64,000 nt of DNA, taken from Caballeronia sp. GAFFF1 (GTDB taxonomy: Bacteria; Pseudomonadota; Gammaproteobacteria; Burkholderiales; Burkholderiaceae). How positions within the stretch are numbered: position 1 is the stretch's first letter; every line of letters starts with the position of its first letter. Positions 52,129 to 61,015 of this stretch are shown one piece after another. Location of the stretch: the NCBI RefSeq assembly GCF_023630705.1, contig NZ_JALQEM010000032.1, positions 124,001-188,000 of the forward strand, written 5' to 3'. The position numbers were made by a program, and so were the translations under genes. Below the pieces are notes generated by a model. It was not told where the DNA came from and did no database searches. It saw only the letters and a list, made by a program, of their open reading frames with translations.

Positions 52129-55127
52129 GCCAGAAAGACCGACTCGCCACGGGCGGGCGCATCAATCGCGCCATCGCGCTGACCTTCACGTTCAACGGCA
52201 AGACGTATCAGGGCTTTCAGGGCGATACGCTCGCGTCCGCGTTGCTCGCCAACGGACAGCACTTCGTCGCGCGTAGCTGGAAGTACCACCGGCCGCGCGG
52301 CATTGTGACGGCGGGCGTGGAAGAACCGAATGCGGTCGTGCAGCTCGAAAAAGGCGCTTATACGGTGCCGAACGCGCGCGCGACCGAAGTGGAGCTGTAT
52401 CAAGGACTCGTCGCGGAGAGCGTGAACGCGAAGCCGAACATCGAAAACGATCGCATGGCGATCAATCAGAAGTTCGCGCGCTTCATTCCGGCGGGCTTCT
52501 ACTACAAGACGTTCATGTGGCCGCGCAAATTGTGGCCGAAGTACGAAGAAGTGATCCGCGATGCAGCCGGTCTCGGCAAGGCGCCCGAGGAACGCGACGC
52601 GGACCGCTACGACAAGTGCTTCGCGCATTGCGACGTGCTCGTGGTCGGCGGCGGGCCGTCGGGTCTCGCTGCGGCGTATGCGGCGGGCTTGTCGGGCGCG
52701 CGCGTGATTCTCGTCGACGATCAGCGCGAACTGGGCGGCTCGCTGCTCTCGTGCCGCGCGGAGATCGACGGCAAGCCCGCGCTGCAATGGGTGCAGAAAA
52801 TCGAGGCCGAACTGCGCACTATGCCCGACGTGAAGATACTTTCACGCAGCACGGCGTTCGGTTATCAGGACCACAACCTTGTGACGGTGACGCAGCGTCT
52901 GACCGATCACTTGCCGGTGTCGATGCGCAAGGGCACGCGCGAACTGATGTGGAAAGTGCGGGCAAAGCGCGTGATTCTAGCGACGGGCGCCCACGAGCGT
53001 CCCATCGTGTTCGGCAACAACGACTTGCCGGGCGTGATGCTGGCGTCCGCGGTATCGACGTACCTGCATCGCTATGCGGTGCTGCCGGGCCGCAACGCAG
53101 TGGTGTTCGCCAATAACGACGACGCCTACCAATGCGCGCTCGATCTCAAGGCGGCGGGCGCGCAGGTCACGGTTGTCGATCCGCGTCCTGGCGAAACGAA
53201 AGGTGCATTGCCCGCAGCCGCGCGACGCTACGGCGTGCGCGTAATGAACAACGCCGTAGTGACGGCGGCGCATGGCAAGCTGCGCGTGTCGTCGGTGGAA
53301 GTGGCTTCGTATGCGAACGGCACGGTCGGCGCGAAGCAGGCGGACCTGTCTTGCGATCTCGTCGCGATGTCCGGTGGATGGAGCCCGGTGCTGCATCTCT
53401 TCGCGCAATCCGGCGGCAAGGCGCATTGGCACGATGAGAAGGCATGCTTCGTCCCCGGCAAGGCGATGCAGGCGGAGACGAGTGTCGGCGCATGCGCGGG
53501 CGACTTCACGCTGGCACGCGGCATTCGCTTCGGTCTCGAAGCGGGCGCGGAAGCGGCGCGCGCAGCGGGACATATCGTCGCCCGGACACAGCCGGTGAAG
53601 GTCGCGGAGATCGCGGAAGCGCCGCTCATGCCGCTGTGGCTCGTCGGCGGACGCGAACTCGCAACGCGCGGACCGAAGCAGTTCGTCGATTTCCAAAACG
53701 ACGTATCCGCCGCCGACATCTATCTCGCGGCGCGCGAAGGCTTCGAATCGGTCGAGCACGTCAAGCGTTATACGGCGATGGGCTTCGGCACCGATCAAGG
53801 CAAGCTCGGCAACATCAACGGCATGGCGATTCTTGCGCAGGCGCTCGGCAAGACCATTCCGGAGACGGGCACCACGACGTTCCGCCCGAATTACACGCCT
53901 GTCACGTTCGGCACGTTCGCGGGCCGCGAACTGGGCGAGTTTCTCGATCCCGTGCGCAAGACCACGATCCACGAATGGCACGTGCAGAACGGCGCGATGT
54001 TCGAGGACGTCGGCAACTGGAAGCGCCCGTGGTACTACCCGAAGGGCGGCGAAGACATGCACGCGGCGGTCGCGCGTGAATCGCTCGCGGTGCGCCAAAG
54101 CGTGGGCATTCTCGATGCATCGACGCTCGGCAAGATCGACATTCAAGGCCCCGATGCCGCGAAGCTGCTCAACTGGGTCTATACGAACCCGTGGAGCAAG
54201 CTGGAAGTCGGCAAATGCCGCTACGGCCTGATGCTCGATGAAAACGGCATGATCTTCGACGACGGCGTGACCGTGCGCCTTGCCGAACATCACTACATGA
54301 TGACGACGACGACCGGCGGCGCGGCACGCGTGCTCACGTGGCTCGAACGCTGGCTGCAAACCGAATGGCCGGACATGCGCGTGCGGCTCGCATCGGTGAC
54401 GGACCATTGGGCGACGTTCGCCGTGGTCGGACCGAACAGCCGCAAGGTGCTGCAAAAGGTGTGTCAGGACATCGACTTCGCCAACGCCGCGTTTCCGTTC
54501 ATGAGCTATCGCGATGGCACGGTGGCGGGTGCATCGGCGCGTGTCATGCGCATCAGCTTCTCGGGCGAACTGGCCTACGAAGTGAACGTGCCGGCGAACG
54601 TGGGCCGCGCGGTGTGGGAAGCCATCATGGAAGCGGGCGCGGAATTCGACATCACGCCGTACGGCACCGAAACGATGCACGTACTGCGCGCGGAGAAGGG
54701 CTACATCATCGTCGGGCAAGATACCGATGGCTCGATGACGCCGTTCGACCTCGGCATGGGTGGCCTCGTCGCGAAGTCGAAAGACTTCATCGGCAAGCGC
54801 TCGCTCACGCGCTCGGATACCGCGAAGGCGGGACGCAAGCAGTTCGTGGGCTTGCTCACGGACGATCCTTCGTTCGTGCTGCCCGAGGGGTCGCAGATCG
54901 TCGCGGGTCCCTTCCAGGGCGATACCGCGCCGATGCTCGGTCACGTGACGTCCAGCTATTACAGCCCTGTTTTGAAGCGTTCGATTGCGTTGGCCGTCGT
55001 GAAGGGCGGGCTCGACAAGATCGGCGAAACCGTCACGATTCCGCTCGCGGGCGGCAAGCAGATCAACGCGAAAATCACCAGTTCGGTGTTCTACGACAGC
55101 GAAGGAGCACGTCAACATGTGGAATGA
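52125..55127 (+). CDS. soxA: Sarcosine oxidase subunit alpha
   Basis: This 1000-residue subunit has an N-terminal ferredoxin-like domain (about 1-120, SWKYHRPRGI), an NAD-binding domain (VLVVGGGPSGLAAAYAAG, about residues 169-186) and a C-terminal aminomethyltransferase-like domain (about 600-1000, YGTETMHVLRAEKGY). That last domain binds tetrahydrofolate and captures the formaldehyde as 5,10-methylene-THF. Length is standard. It overlaps soxD by 4 bp and soxG by 11 bp. Confidence 0.95.
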   Translation: MSQKDRLATGGRINRAIALTFTFNGKTYQGFQGDTLASALLANGQHFVARSWKYHRPRGIVTAGVEEPNAVVQLEKGAYTVPNARATEVELYQGLVAESVNAKPNIENDRMAINQKFARFIPAGFYYKTFMWPRKLWPKYEEVIRDAAGLGKAPEERDADRYDKCFAHCDVLVVGGGPSGLAAAYAAGLSGARVILVDDQRELGGSLLSCRAEIDGKPALQWVQKIEAELRTMPDVKILSRSTAFGYQDHNLVTVTQRLTDHLPVSMRKGTRELMWKVRAKRVILATGAHERPIVFGNNDLPGVMLASAVSTYLHRYAVLPGRNAVVFANNDDAYQCALDLKAAGAQVTVVDPRPGETKGALPAAARRYGVRVMNNAVVTAAHGKLRVSSVEVASYANGTVGAKQADLSCDLVAMSGGWSPVLHLFAQSGGKAHWHDEKACFVPGKAMQAETSVGACAGDFTLARGIRFGLEAGAEAARAAGHIVARTQPVKVAEIAEAPLMPLWLVGGRELATRGPKQFVDFQNDVSAADIYLAAREGFESVEHVKRYTAMGFGTDQGKLGNINGMAILAQALGKTIPETGTTTFRPNYTPVTFGTFAGRELGEFLDPVRKTTIHEWHVQNGAMFEDVGNWKRPWYYPKGGEDMHAAVARESLAVRQSVGILDASTLGKIDIQGPDAAKLLNWVYTNPWSKLEVGKCRYGLMLDENGMIFDDGVTVRLAEHHYMMTTTTGGAARVLTWLERWLQTEWPDMRVRLASVTDHWATFAVVGPNSRKVLQKVCQDIDFANAAFPFMSYRDGTVAGASARVMRISFSGELAYEVNVPANVGRAVWEAIMEAGAEFDITPYGTETMHVLRAEKGYIIVGQDTDGSMTPFDLGMGGLVAKSKDFIGKRSLTRSDTAKAGRKQFVGLLTDDPSFVLPEGSQIVAGPFQGDTAPMLGHVTSSYYSPVLKRSIALAVVKGGLDKIGETVTIPLAGGKQINAKITSSVFYDSEGARQHVE

Positions 55128-55782
55128 AACCAAAGGTTCCTCGACCGTTGTGGACCGCATGACGGTCGGCCAGAGCAGCCTCGGCCCGACGTGGCAGGAG
55201 TCGCCGCTCGTTGGCGCGGATGCATTGATGAAGGCGCATCATGCGGGCGCATCGAAGGCGTTTCGCTTGACGGAGCGGCCGTTCCTGGAACTTGTGAACG
55301 TGCGCGGCGATACGCGCGATGCCGCGTTCATGCGTGCGGCGGAGAGCGTGATCGGCTGTGCCCCGCCGGAAAAGCCGAACACCATCGCGAAGGGCAATGG
55401 CTATGACATGCTGTGGCTCGGGCCGGATGAATGGCTCGTGGTGTCCGAGGCGCAGCATGATGCATCGTGCGCGGCGCCGCTCGAAGCGCGATTGCGCGAT
55501 GCCTTCGCGGGCGCGTTCGCATCGGCGGTGGATATCGGCAGCGGTTATACGGTGCTCGATATCGACGGTCCTCGCACGCGCGATGTTCTCTCGCGCGGCT
55601 GTCCGCTCGATCTGCATCCGAAGGTTTTCGGCGCGGGACAGTGCGCGCAGAGTCACTACTTCAAGGCGTCTATCACGCTGGTGCCGCTGGGCGGCGATCG
55701 CTTCGAAATCATCGTGCGTCGCAGCTTCGCGGATTACTTCGTGAAGATCATGCTCGATGCGGCCGAGCCGCTACTCGCATGA
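55117..55782 (+). CDS. soxG: Sarcosine oxidase subunit gamma
   Basis: This 221-residue subunit shares the aminomethyltransferase-related fold. Recognisable segments are WLGPDEWLVVS, GYTVLDIDGPRTRDVLSRGCPLDLHPKVFG (quoted in part) and RRSFADYFVKIMLDAAEP. It completes the soxBDAG complex. Its stop overlaps the FolB-like start by ATGA, so translation is coupled. Confidence 0.94.
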   Translation: MWNETKGSSTVVDRMTVGQSSLGPTWQESPLVGADALMKAHHAGASKAFRLTERPFLELVNVRGDTRDAAFMRAAESVIGCAPPEKPNTIAKGNGYDMLWLGPDEWLVVSEAQHDASCAAPLEARLRDAFAGAFASAVDIGSGYTVLDIDGPRTRDVLSRGCPLDLHPKVFGAGQCAQSHYFKASITLVPLGGDRFEIIVRRSFADYFVKIMLDAAEPLLA

Positions 55783-56207
55783 AGCCGTACGAGCCGTTGC
55801 ATGCGGGCGGACAAGGATGGCGCGTCATCGTCGATGAACTCGTCGTGATGACGCGCGTCGGGCTTTATGAGCACGAGCATCGCGCGCCGCAGGCTTTATC
55901 CATCGATGTGAGCCTGCGGTATCGCGGCATGCCTTTCGAAGATGAGCTGATCGATTACGAGGCATGGTGCAATCGCGTGACGGCGTATCTGCAAGAGAAG
56001 ACGCATACGCGGTTGCTCGAAACGCTTGCGGTGGAGATTGCCGCGTTATCGTTCGATGAATGGCCGGCGCTCGATGCGCTCACGCTCGCGCTCTCCAAGC
56101 CGAAGATTCGCGAGGGCACGCGAAGGCTCGCGCTCGAACTCGACTGGCGGCGCGCGGATTACGATGCTTGGCGTGCGCAACAGGCGTTGGCTGTGTCGAG
56201 CGCATGA
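55779..56207 (+). CDS. Dihydroneopterin aldolase (FolB)-like protein
   Basis: This 142-residue protein has the FolB fold: IVDELVVMTRVGLYEHEHRAPQALSIDVSLRY (quoted in part) with the Tyr-Glu pair of the GLYEHE motif, ending in a KPKIREGTRRLALEL strand. Housekeeping FolB makes 6-hydroxymethyl-dihydropterin in folate synthesis. Its coupling to soxG suggests a folate-supply or formaldehyde-handling role in sarcosine oxidation, by inference. The next small gene overlaps its stop. Confidence 0.85.
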   Translation: MKPYEPLHAGGQGWRVIVDELVVMTRVGLYEHEHRAPQALSIDVSLRYRGMPFEDELIDYEAWCNRVTAYLQEKTHTRLLETLAVEIAALSFDEWPALDALTLALSKPKIREGTRRLALELDWRRADYDAWRAQQALAVSSA

Positions 56208-56566
56208 ACGCATCGCGCGATGCTGCGGCGCGGCTTTCTGAACGCGCTTGTAAAGAGCACGATGCGCAGGCGGCGCTGGCGTTGCTCGATCGGAGCATCG
56301 CGTTGGGGCATCGGCGGATTGCGCTGATTCGGTATTTGCACGCGCAGTATCTTGGGGCGGCGCTTGAGGGGCGGCATCATGTGTATGTTGAGGAGATTGC
56401 TTCGAGGTTGAGTGGGGACGCGTTGGCGGGGGTGGTGAAGGCGGCGCGGGGGAGGTTGGGGGGGGAGGAGTCTGAGTTGTCTCCGTATGGGCGGAGGAAG
56501 CGCGAGCGCAAGAGCGAGAAGAGAGAGTGTGTGCGGCCTATCTCCGCTTATGCGGAGGAACCCTAG
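56204..56566 (+). CDS. Hypothetical protein whose frame ends inside the first CRISPR repeat region
   Basis: The frame starts ATGA, overlapping the FolB-like stop, and codes 120 residues. The first 85 are a plausible helical protein (CKEHDAQAALALLDRSIALGHRRIALIRYL). The tail is basic and low in complexity, followed by residues PISAYAEEP encoded by the first CRISPR repeat, with a stop just after. The natural C-terminus may have been lost when the array or its trailer moved next to it. No family is recognised. Confidence 0.6.
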   Translation: MNASRDAAARLSERACKEHDAQAALALLDRSIALGHRRIALIRYLHAQYLGAALEGRHHVYVEEIASRLSGDALAGVVKAARGRLGGEESELSPYGRRKRERKSEKRECVRPISAYAEEP

Positions 56567-58025
56567 TCAGCGCGCTTGAGCAAACTCTCCGTTCACGGCT
56601 TATCTCTGCATGCGCGGAGGAACCACCACCGCTCCGCATCAGCGCGCAAGTCGTCAAGGCCTATCTCCGCATACCCGGAGGAACCTACGGCAACGACGAT
56701 AACGTGTTCGACAAGCGGGGCCTATCTCCGCTTAGGCGGAGGAACCGACGCCGCAATCGCCGCGCAGGAGAAAGCGAAGGGCCTATCTCCGCGTACGCGG
56801 AGGATCCCACAGCCCGGCGTTAGGCGTCATGCGGATGCAGGGCCTATCTCCGCGTACGCGGAGGAACCTTTGTAGTCGAAGCCGCTCTTGTACAGCGACA
56901 AGGCCTATTTTCGCGTACGCGGAGGAACCGGCCAGATATTCCACTTCTTCGACATTGGCTACGGCCTATCTCCGAGTACACGGAGGAACCATAGGATTTG
57001 AACTTCACGCCAACTCCGATTGGGGCCTATCTCCGCGTACACGAAGGAACCCAGTACTGTGCAGGCGTCAAGAAGGTGGTCCAGCGCCTATCTTCGCGTA
57101 CGCGGAGGAACCTTCACGTCGTGCACCGGATTCGTGTGGATCCACGGCCTATCTCCGCATACGCGGAGGAACCCGGTCGAAGACCGCATAGGGCGTTTCT
57201 CCGACGGGCCTATCTCCGCATACGCGGAGGAACCGTGTCGGCGAGCACCTGCGCAGTCCTCGTGTAGGGCCTATCTCCGCATACGCGGAGGAACCGTCTC
57301 GGCCAGATAGATAAAGGACCGCAGACAGGCCTAACTCCGCATACGCGGAGGAACCCGATAAGAGACGCACATGTGTGCGGGGATAAGCGGCCTATCTCCG
57401 CATAGGCAGAGGAACCCTTGCGATAGACCGCCCAGGTGTCGCGCGTCGGGGCCTATCTCCGCATACGCGGAGGAACCGCTGTGTCGATAAAAAATTTGGA
57501 GCCTTGCGCGGGCCTATCTCCGCATACGCGGAGGAACCTCGGCTGCCTGCTCGGACGCCTTTCCCGTCTGCGGCCTATCTCCGCATGCGCGGAGGAACCG
57601 TCCAGAGGTCTGCCAGAATGCGTAATCGTTCGGGCCTATCTCCGCATGCGCGGAGGAACCGTCTTCGCAGATGCAGCGGCGCGGGCTTCGACGGGCCTAT
57701 CTCCGCATGCGCGGAGGAACCCCGCGAACTGCAAACCGCGCATTGACACGCGAAGGCCTATCTCCGCATGCGCGGAGGAACCTGCGCCCGCAACATCGAG
57801 CTGCTGGCAACGCGGACCTATCTCCGCATACGCGGAGGAACCGAGCTGAAAGACGCGATGGCCGAGGCTGTCACGGGCCTATCTCCGCATACGCGGAGGA
57901 ACCTCGTTCCCGCGACGCGCTATGAGTGGCGGGTGGGGCCTATCTCCGCATACGCGGAGGAACCTTCTACGGAGTCGGGCTCGTAGCAACGGGAAAGGGC
58001 CTATCTCCGCATAGGCGGAGGAACC
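56535..58025 (-). CRISPR. Type I-E CRISPR array, 25 repeats and 24 spacers
   Basis: Repeats are 28 bp, with spacers of 33 bp (one of 34, two of 32), giving a 61-bp period from 56535 to 58025. On the minus strand they read GGTTCCTCCGC, a four-base loop, GCGGAG and ATAGGCC, matching the E. coli-type I-E repeat. The stem is CTCCGC/GCGGAG. Degenerate repeats cluster at the low-coordinate end (56535, 56597, 56658, 56719), so the leader is at the right, near cas3, and transcription runs leftward. Loop variants form blocks. Confidence 0.95.
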
Positions 58026-58357
58026 CCTACCACCTAACTCGATGATGTTAAAGAACAAACAGCGTACCCGATGCTCCGAATTCACTGCCGGCACGCGAGT
58101 ATGGTGAGTCGAAGATGCGCTGTCAATTGCGTGCGTCGAGCACCGGTTGACTATGCATCGAACGACCGCATCCGTCCGAATACGGTTGCCGACAAGCAGT
58201 GAAACCATCACACAACGCCCGACATACCTGCGCCCTGTCATCAAAAAACTTTGACAGAAAGATGCGCATGTTTGGCCCTGATCCGATGCTAACCTAAGCA
58301 TTGCGAACTAATATCCGCAAGAAATAAAAAGCCCGACGAGGACCACAGCAGGCAATC
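58026..58357. promoter_or_regulatory. CRISPR leader and cas promoter region, shared by divergent units
   Basis: This 332-bp gap lies between the leader-proximal repeat (57998-58025) and cas3. It is richer in A and T than its surroundings. A TTGACA hexamer is at 58251-58256 on the plus strand, but no well-spaced -10 box is obvious. The array should fire leftward from here and the cas operon rightward. Confidence 0.65.
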
Positions 58358-61015
58358 ATGGAACCGCAAGCGCATCAGCTAGAGCCGTGGGGGAAACTTA
58401 GCCGCGACGCCGCCGACTGCATCGGCGAACGCAGCATGCACCCGCTATACGACCACATGATGGACGTGGCCGCCTGCTTTCTAGTCGCGCTCAAACACGG
58501 CACGCGTTTGCGCAACGCCTTCAACACCGTGGCGGGTCGAGTCTTGAGCGAGCAAGACATCGAACGGCTCGCGGTCTTCGCTTGCCTTCACGATCTAGGC
58601 AAGGCGAACAGCGGCTTCCAGGCCAAGCGTTGGAAAGGCAGCGCGCCGGCTGGCTGGCCGACGCCCGCGGGTCATGGCGTCGAAGCATTCTTGCTGTTTC
58701 GCCACAAAGAACTCGCTTCGTGCTTGCCGCTCGAATCCATCAAAACATGGAGTCCGGACGCGGAGTCGTTGCTGCTGGCGAGCCTTTCGCATCACGGCCG
58801 TCCATTGCCGGCTCCGAACGGCCAAGACCCGATCGTCTGGAAGCCGGTGCGAGACCGCGCAGGCTCCGTTATCTATAGTCCTAAAGAAGCAATACTAAAC
58901 ATCGGCGAGCAGTTACAGCGAGACTTCCCCCGCGCGTTCGAAACCGATGGCGAACCGCTGCCATCGACTCCGGCGTTCGTTCATCTTTTCGCAGGCGTCA
59001 TGCAGTTCGCGGACTGGCTGGGATCACATCCCGGCTTCTTTCCCTTTAGTGATCCGGGCACGCGTCGGATCCGAGCGCAGGCTGAAGAACGCGCGACACG
59101 TGCTGTATCGACAATCGGCCTCGATGCGTGCGCCGCGCGAATCGAGCTCCTGCAACGCCCTATCTCGTTCGAGTCCGCATTCGAAGGCAAAGTGCCGAGG
59201 CCCGTGCAAGCCGCGCTCGGCGACAGTGACCTCGGACCGTTGCTCATCCTCGAATCGGAGACGGGTAGCGGCAAGACAGAAGCCGCGCTATGGCGTTTCG
59301 TCCAGCTCTTGGCCGAGCATAAGGTCGATTCGCTGTATTTCGCGCTGCCGACGCGCGTCGCCGCAGCACAGGTGTACGAACGCGTGCTGAAGTTCGTCCG
59401 TCGTCTCTGGCCGCTCGATGCGCCCGTTGTCGTTCGCGCGCTGCCGGGCTACGAAAGCGCCGACGGCAGCGACAAGATCGCGCTGCCGGACTTCATCGTG
59501 CAATGGTCCGATCACCCGGACGACGCGAGAGCCGCGACCCGCTGGGCGGCGGAATCGCCGAAGCGTTTTCTGGCGGCGACCATCGCGGTCGGCACCATCG
59601 ATCAGGTTCTGCTCGCCGGGCTCATGGTCCGTCACGCGCACATGCGTCATGCCTTGCTGAGCCGTTCATTGCTGGTCGTCGACGAGGTGCATGCGTCGGA
59701 CATCTATATGTCGCAACTGCTGGAGCAGGTGTTGAGCGCGCACGTGGGCACGGGCGGCCATGCATTGCTGTTGTCAGCGACGCTCGGTTCCAGGCAGCGC
59801 ACGTGCTTCCAGCAGATCGCGCAGAGGTCCGCGGCGGCGCTCGCTTTGCCGAGCGTGGAGCAAGCCTGCGCCTTTCCTTATCCCGCGCTGACTGACGGCG
59901 CGAACATCCGTAGCTTGACGGTCAGTGGCGCGTCCAAGACCGTCCACTGGTCCACGCTCGACGCAATGGATGACCACGAACGCATCGCGCGTTTGGCGAT
60001 CGATGCAGCAAGCCGTGGCGCGCGCGTGCTAATCGTTCGTAACACGGTCCCGTCGGCCGTCGCGACGCAGCGGGCCATCGAGAGCCTGATCGACGGTTCG
60101 GGCGATCGGGAAATACTGTTCGACCTGAATGGCGTCGTCACGCTGCATCACAGCCGCTTCAGCCGCCAGGACCGTCCGCTGCTCGATGCAGCGGTGGAAT
60201 CGCGCCTCGGCAAGATACGCGCGGCGCTGAAGGGCTGCATCGTGGTCGGCACGCAGACGCTCGAGCAAAGCCTCGATATCGACGCCGATTTCCTTATCAC
60301 CGACATCTGCCCTATGGATGTGCTGTTGCAACGCATTGGCCGTCTGCATCGGCATGAGCGAGACCCAAGAGAGCGTCCGGAGGGCTTTCGGGACGCACAT
60401 GCGTGGGTGTTGACGCCAGCTGGGAATTCGCTCGAAGCCTATCTCGACAAGCCCCGCAATGGACTCGGGCGATCGAAGAACGGCGGCGGCGTGTACCCCG
60501 ATCTGCGCATGATCGAAGCCACCCGACGACTCATCGTAGAGGCGCCATGCCGCGTGATTCCGCGCGATAACCGTCTTCTGGTCGAACGCGCGACGCACCC
60601 CGACTGTTTGCGTGCGATTCAACGCGAACTCGGACACGCGTGGGAAAAGCTCCATCAACAACTCGAAGGCGGGCAAGGGGCCGAGCGGTCTCTAGCCCGC
60701 ATGCATGCGCTCGACTACAAGACGCCATTCTTCGACCTTCTATTTCCGGACGACGAGCGACGCCTGGCGACACGACTTGGCATGGAAGACCGCCTGGTCG
60801 AATTCGATCCACCCGTGCCCGGCCCATTCGGCGTCGATGTACAGCGTATCGCGCTGCGTCATCACATGCTGGACGACGACGTCGATCCAGACGCGAAACC
60901 CTCCAACATTAAGCTCGTGGAGCACGGCTTCGAATTCTCGCTCGGCACGAACGTGTTCCGCTATGGCCGCTACGGCGTCGAGCGTGTGAACGCGCAGCGC
61001 AAGGACGATGACTAA
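58358..61015 (+). CDS. cas3: CRISPR-associated helicase/nuclease Cas3 (type I-E)
   Basis: This 885-residue effector is recruited by Cascade to degrade target DNA. The N-terminal HD nuclease domain shows His33 in DHMMD and His78-Asp79 in FACLHDLGK. The helicase part has Walker A ETGSGKTEAALW (about residue 302), the DEVH box (about 441) and motif VI QRIGRLHRHERD. Domain order HD then helicase is standard. The start is the first in-frame ATG after the leader. The casA gene overlaps it by 8 bp. Confidence 0.95.
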   Translation: MEPQAHQLEPWGKLSRDAADCIGERSMHPLYDHMMDVAACFLVALKHGTRLRNAFNTVAGRVLSEQDIERLAVFACLHDLGKANSGFQAKRWKGSAPAGWPTPAGHGVEAFLLFRHKELASCLPLESIKTWSPDAESLLLASLSHHGRPLPAPNGQDPIVWKPVRDRAGSVIYSPKEAILNIGEQLQRDFPRAFETDGEPLPSTPAFVHLFAGVMQFADWLGSHPGFFPFSDPGTRRIRAQAEERATRAVSTIGLDACAARIELLQRPISFESAFEGKVPRPVQAALGDSDLGPLLILESETGSGKTEAALWRFVQLLAEHKVDSLYFALPTRVAAAQVYERVLKFVRRLWPLDAPVVVRALPGYESADGSDKIALPDFIVQWSDHPDDARAATRWAAESPKRFLAATIAVGTIDQVLLAGLMVRHAHMRHALLSRSLLVVDEVHASDIYMSQLLEQVLSAHVGTGGHALLLSATLGSRQRTCFQQIAQRSAAALALPSVEQACAFPYPALTDGANIRSLTVSGASKTVHWSTLDAMDDHERIARLAIDAASRGARVLIVRNTVPSAVATQRAIESLIDGSGDREILFDLNGVVTLHHSRFSRQDRPLLDAAVESRLGKIRAALKGCIVVGTQTLEQSLDIDADFLITDICPMDVLLQRIGRLHRHERDPRERPEGFRDAHAWVLTPAGNSLEAYLDKPRNGLGRSKNGGGVYPDLRMIEATRRLIVEAPCRVIPRDNRLLVERATHPDCLRAIQRELGHAWEKLHQQLEGGQGAERSLARMHALDYKTPFFDLLFPDDERRLATRLGMEDRLVEFDPPVPGPFGVDVQRIALRHHMLDDDVDPDAKPSNIKLVEHGFEFSLGTNVFRYGRYGVERVNAQRKDDD

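Noticed and set aside
52977-55160. A 727-codon open frame antisense to soxA, and a 571-codon frame antisense to the oxidoreductase at 2266-3981
   Set aside because: High GC with rare AT-rich stops gives long antisense frames. Their composition is Arg/His/Ala-rich with no family motif, and the opposite strands carry clear genes.
56527-57986. Several overlapping open frames across the CRISPR array with repeated AYLRIRGGT, SPHTRRN and PISAYAEEP peptides
   Set aside because: They are translations of the 28-bp repeat in shifting frames, caused by the 61-bp period, not genes.
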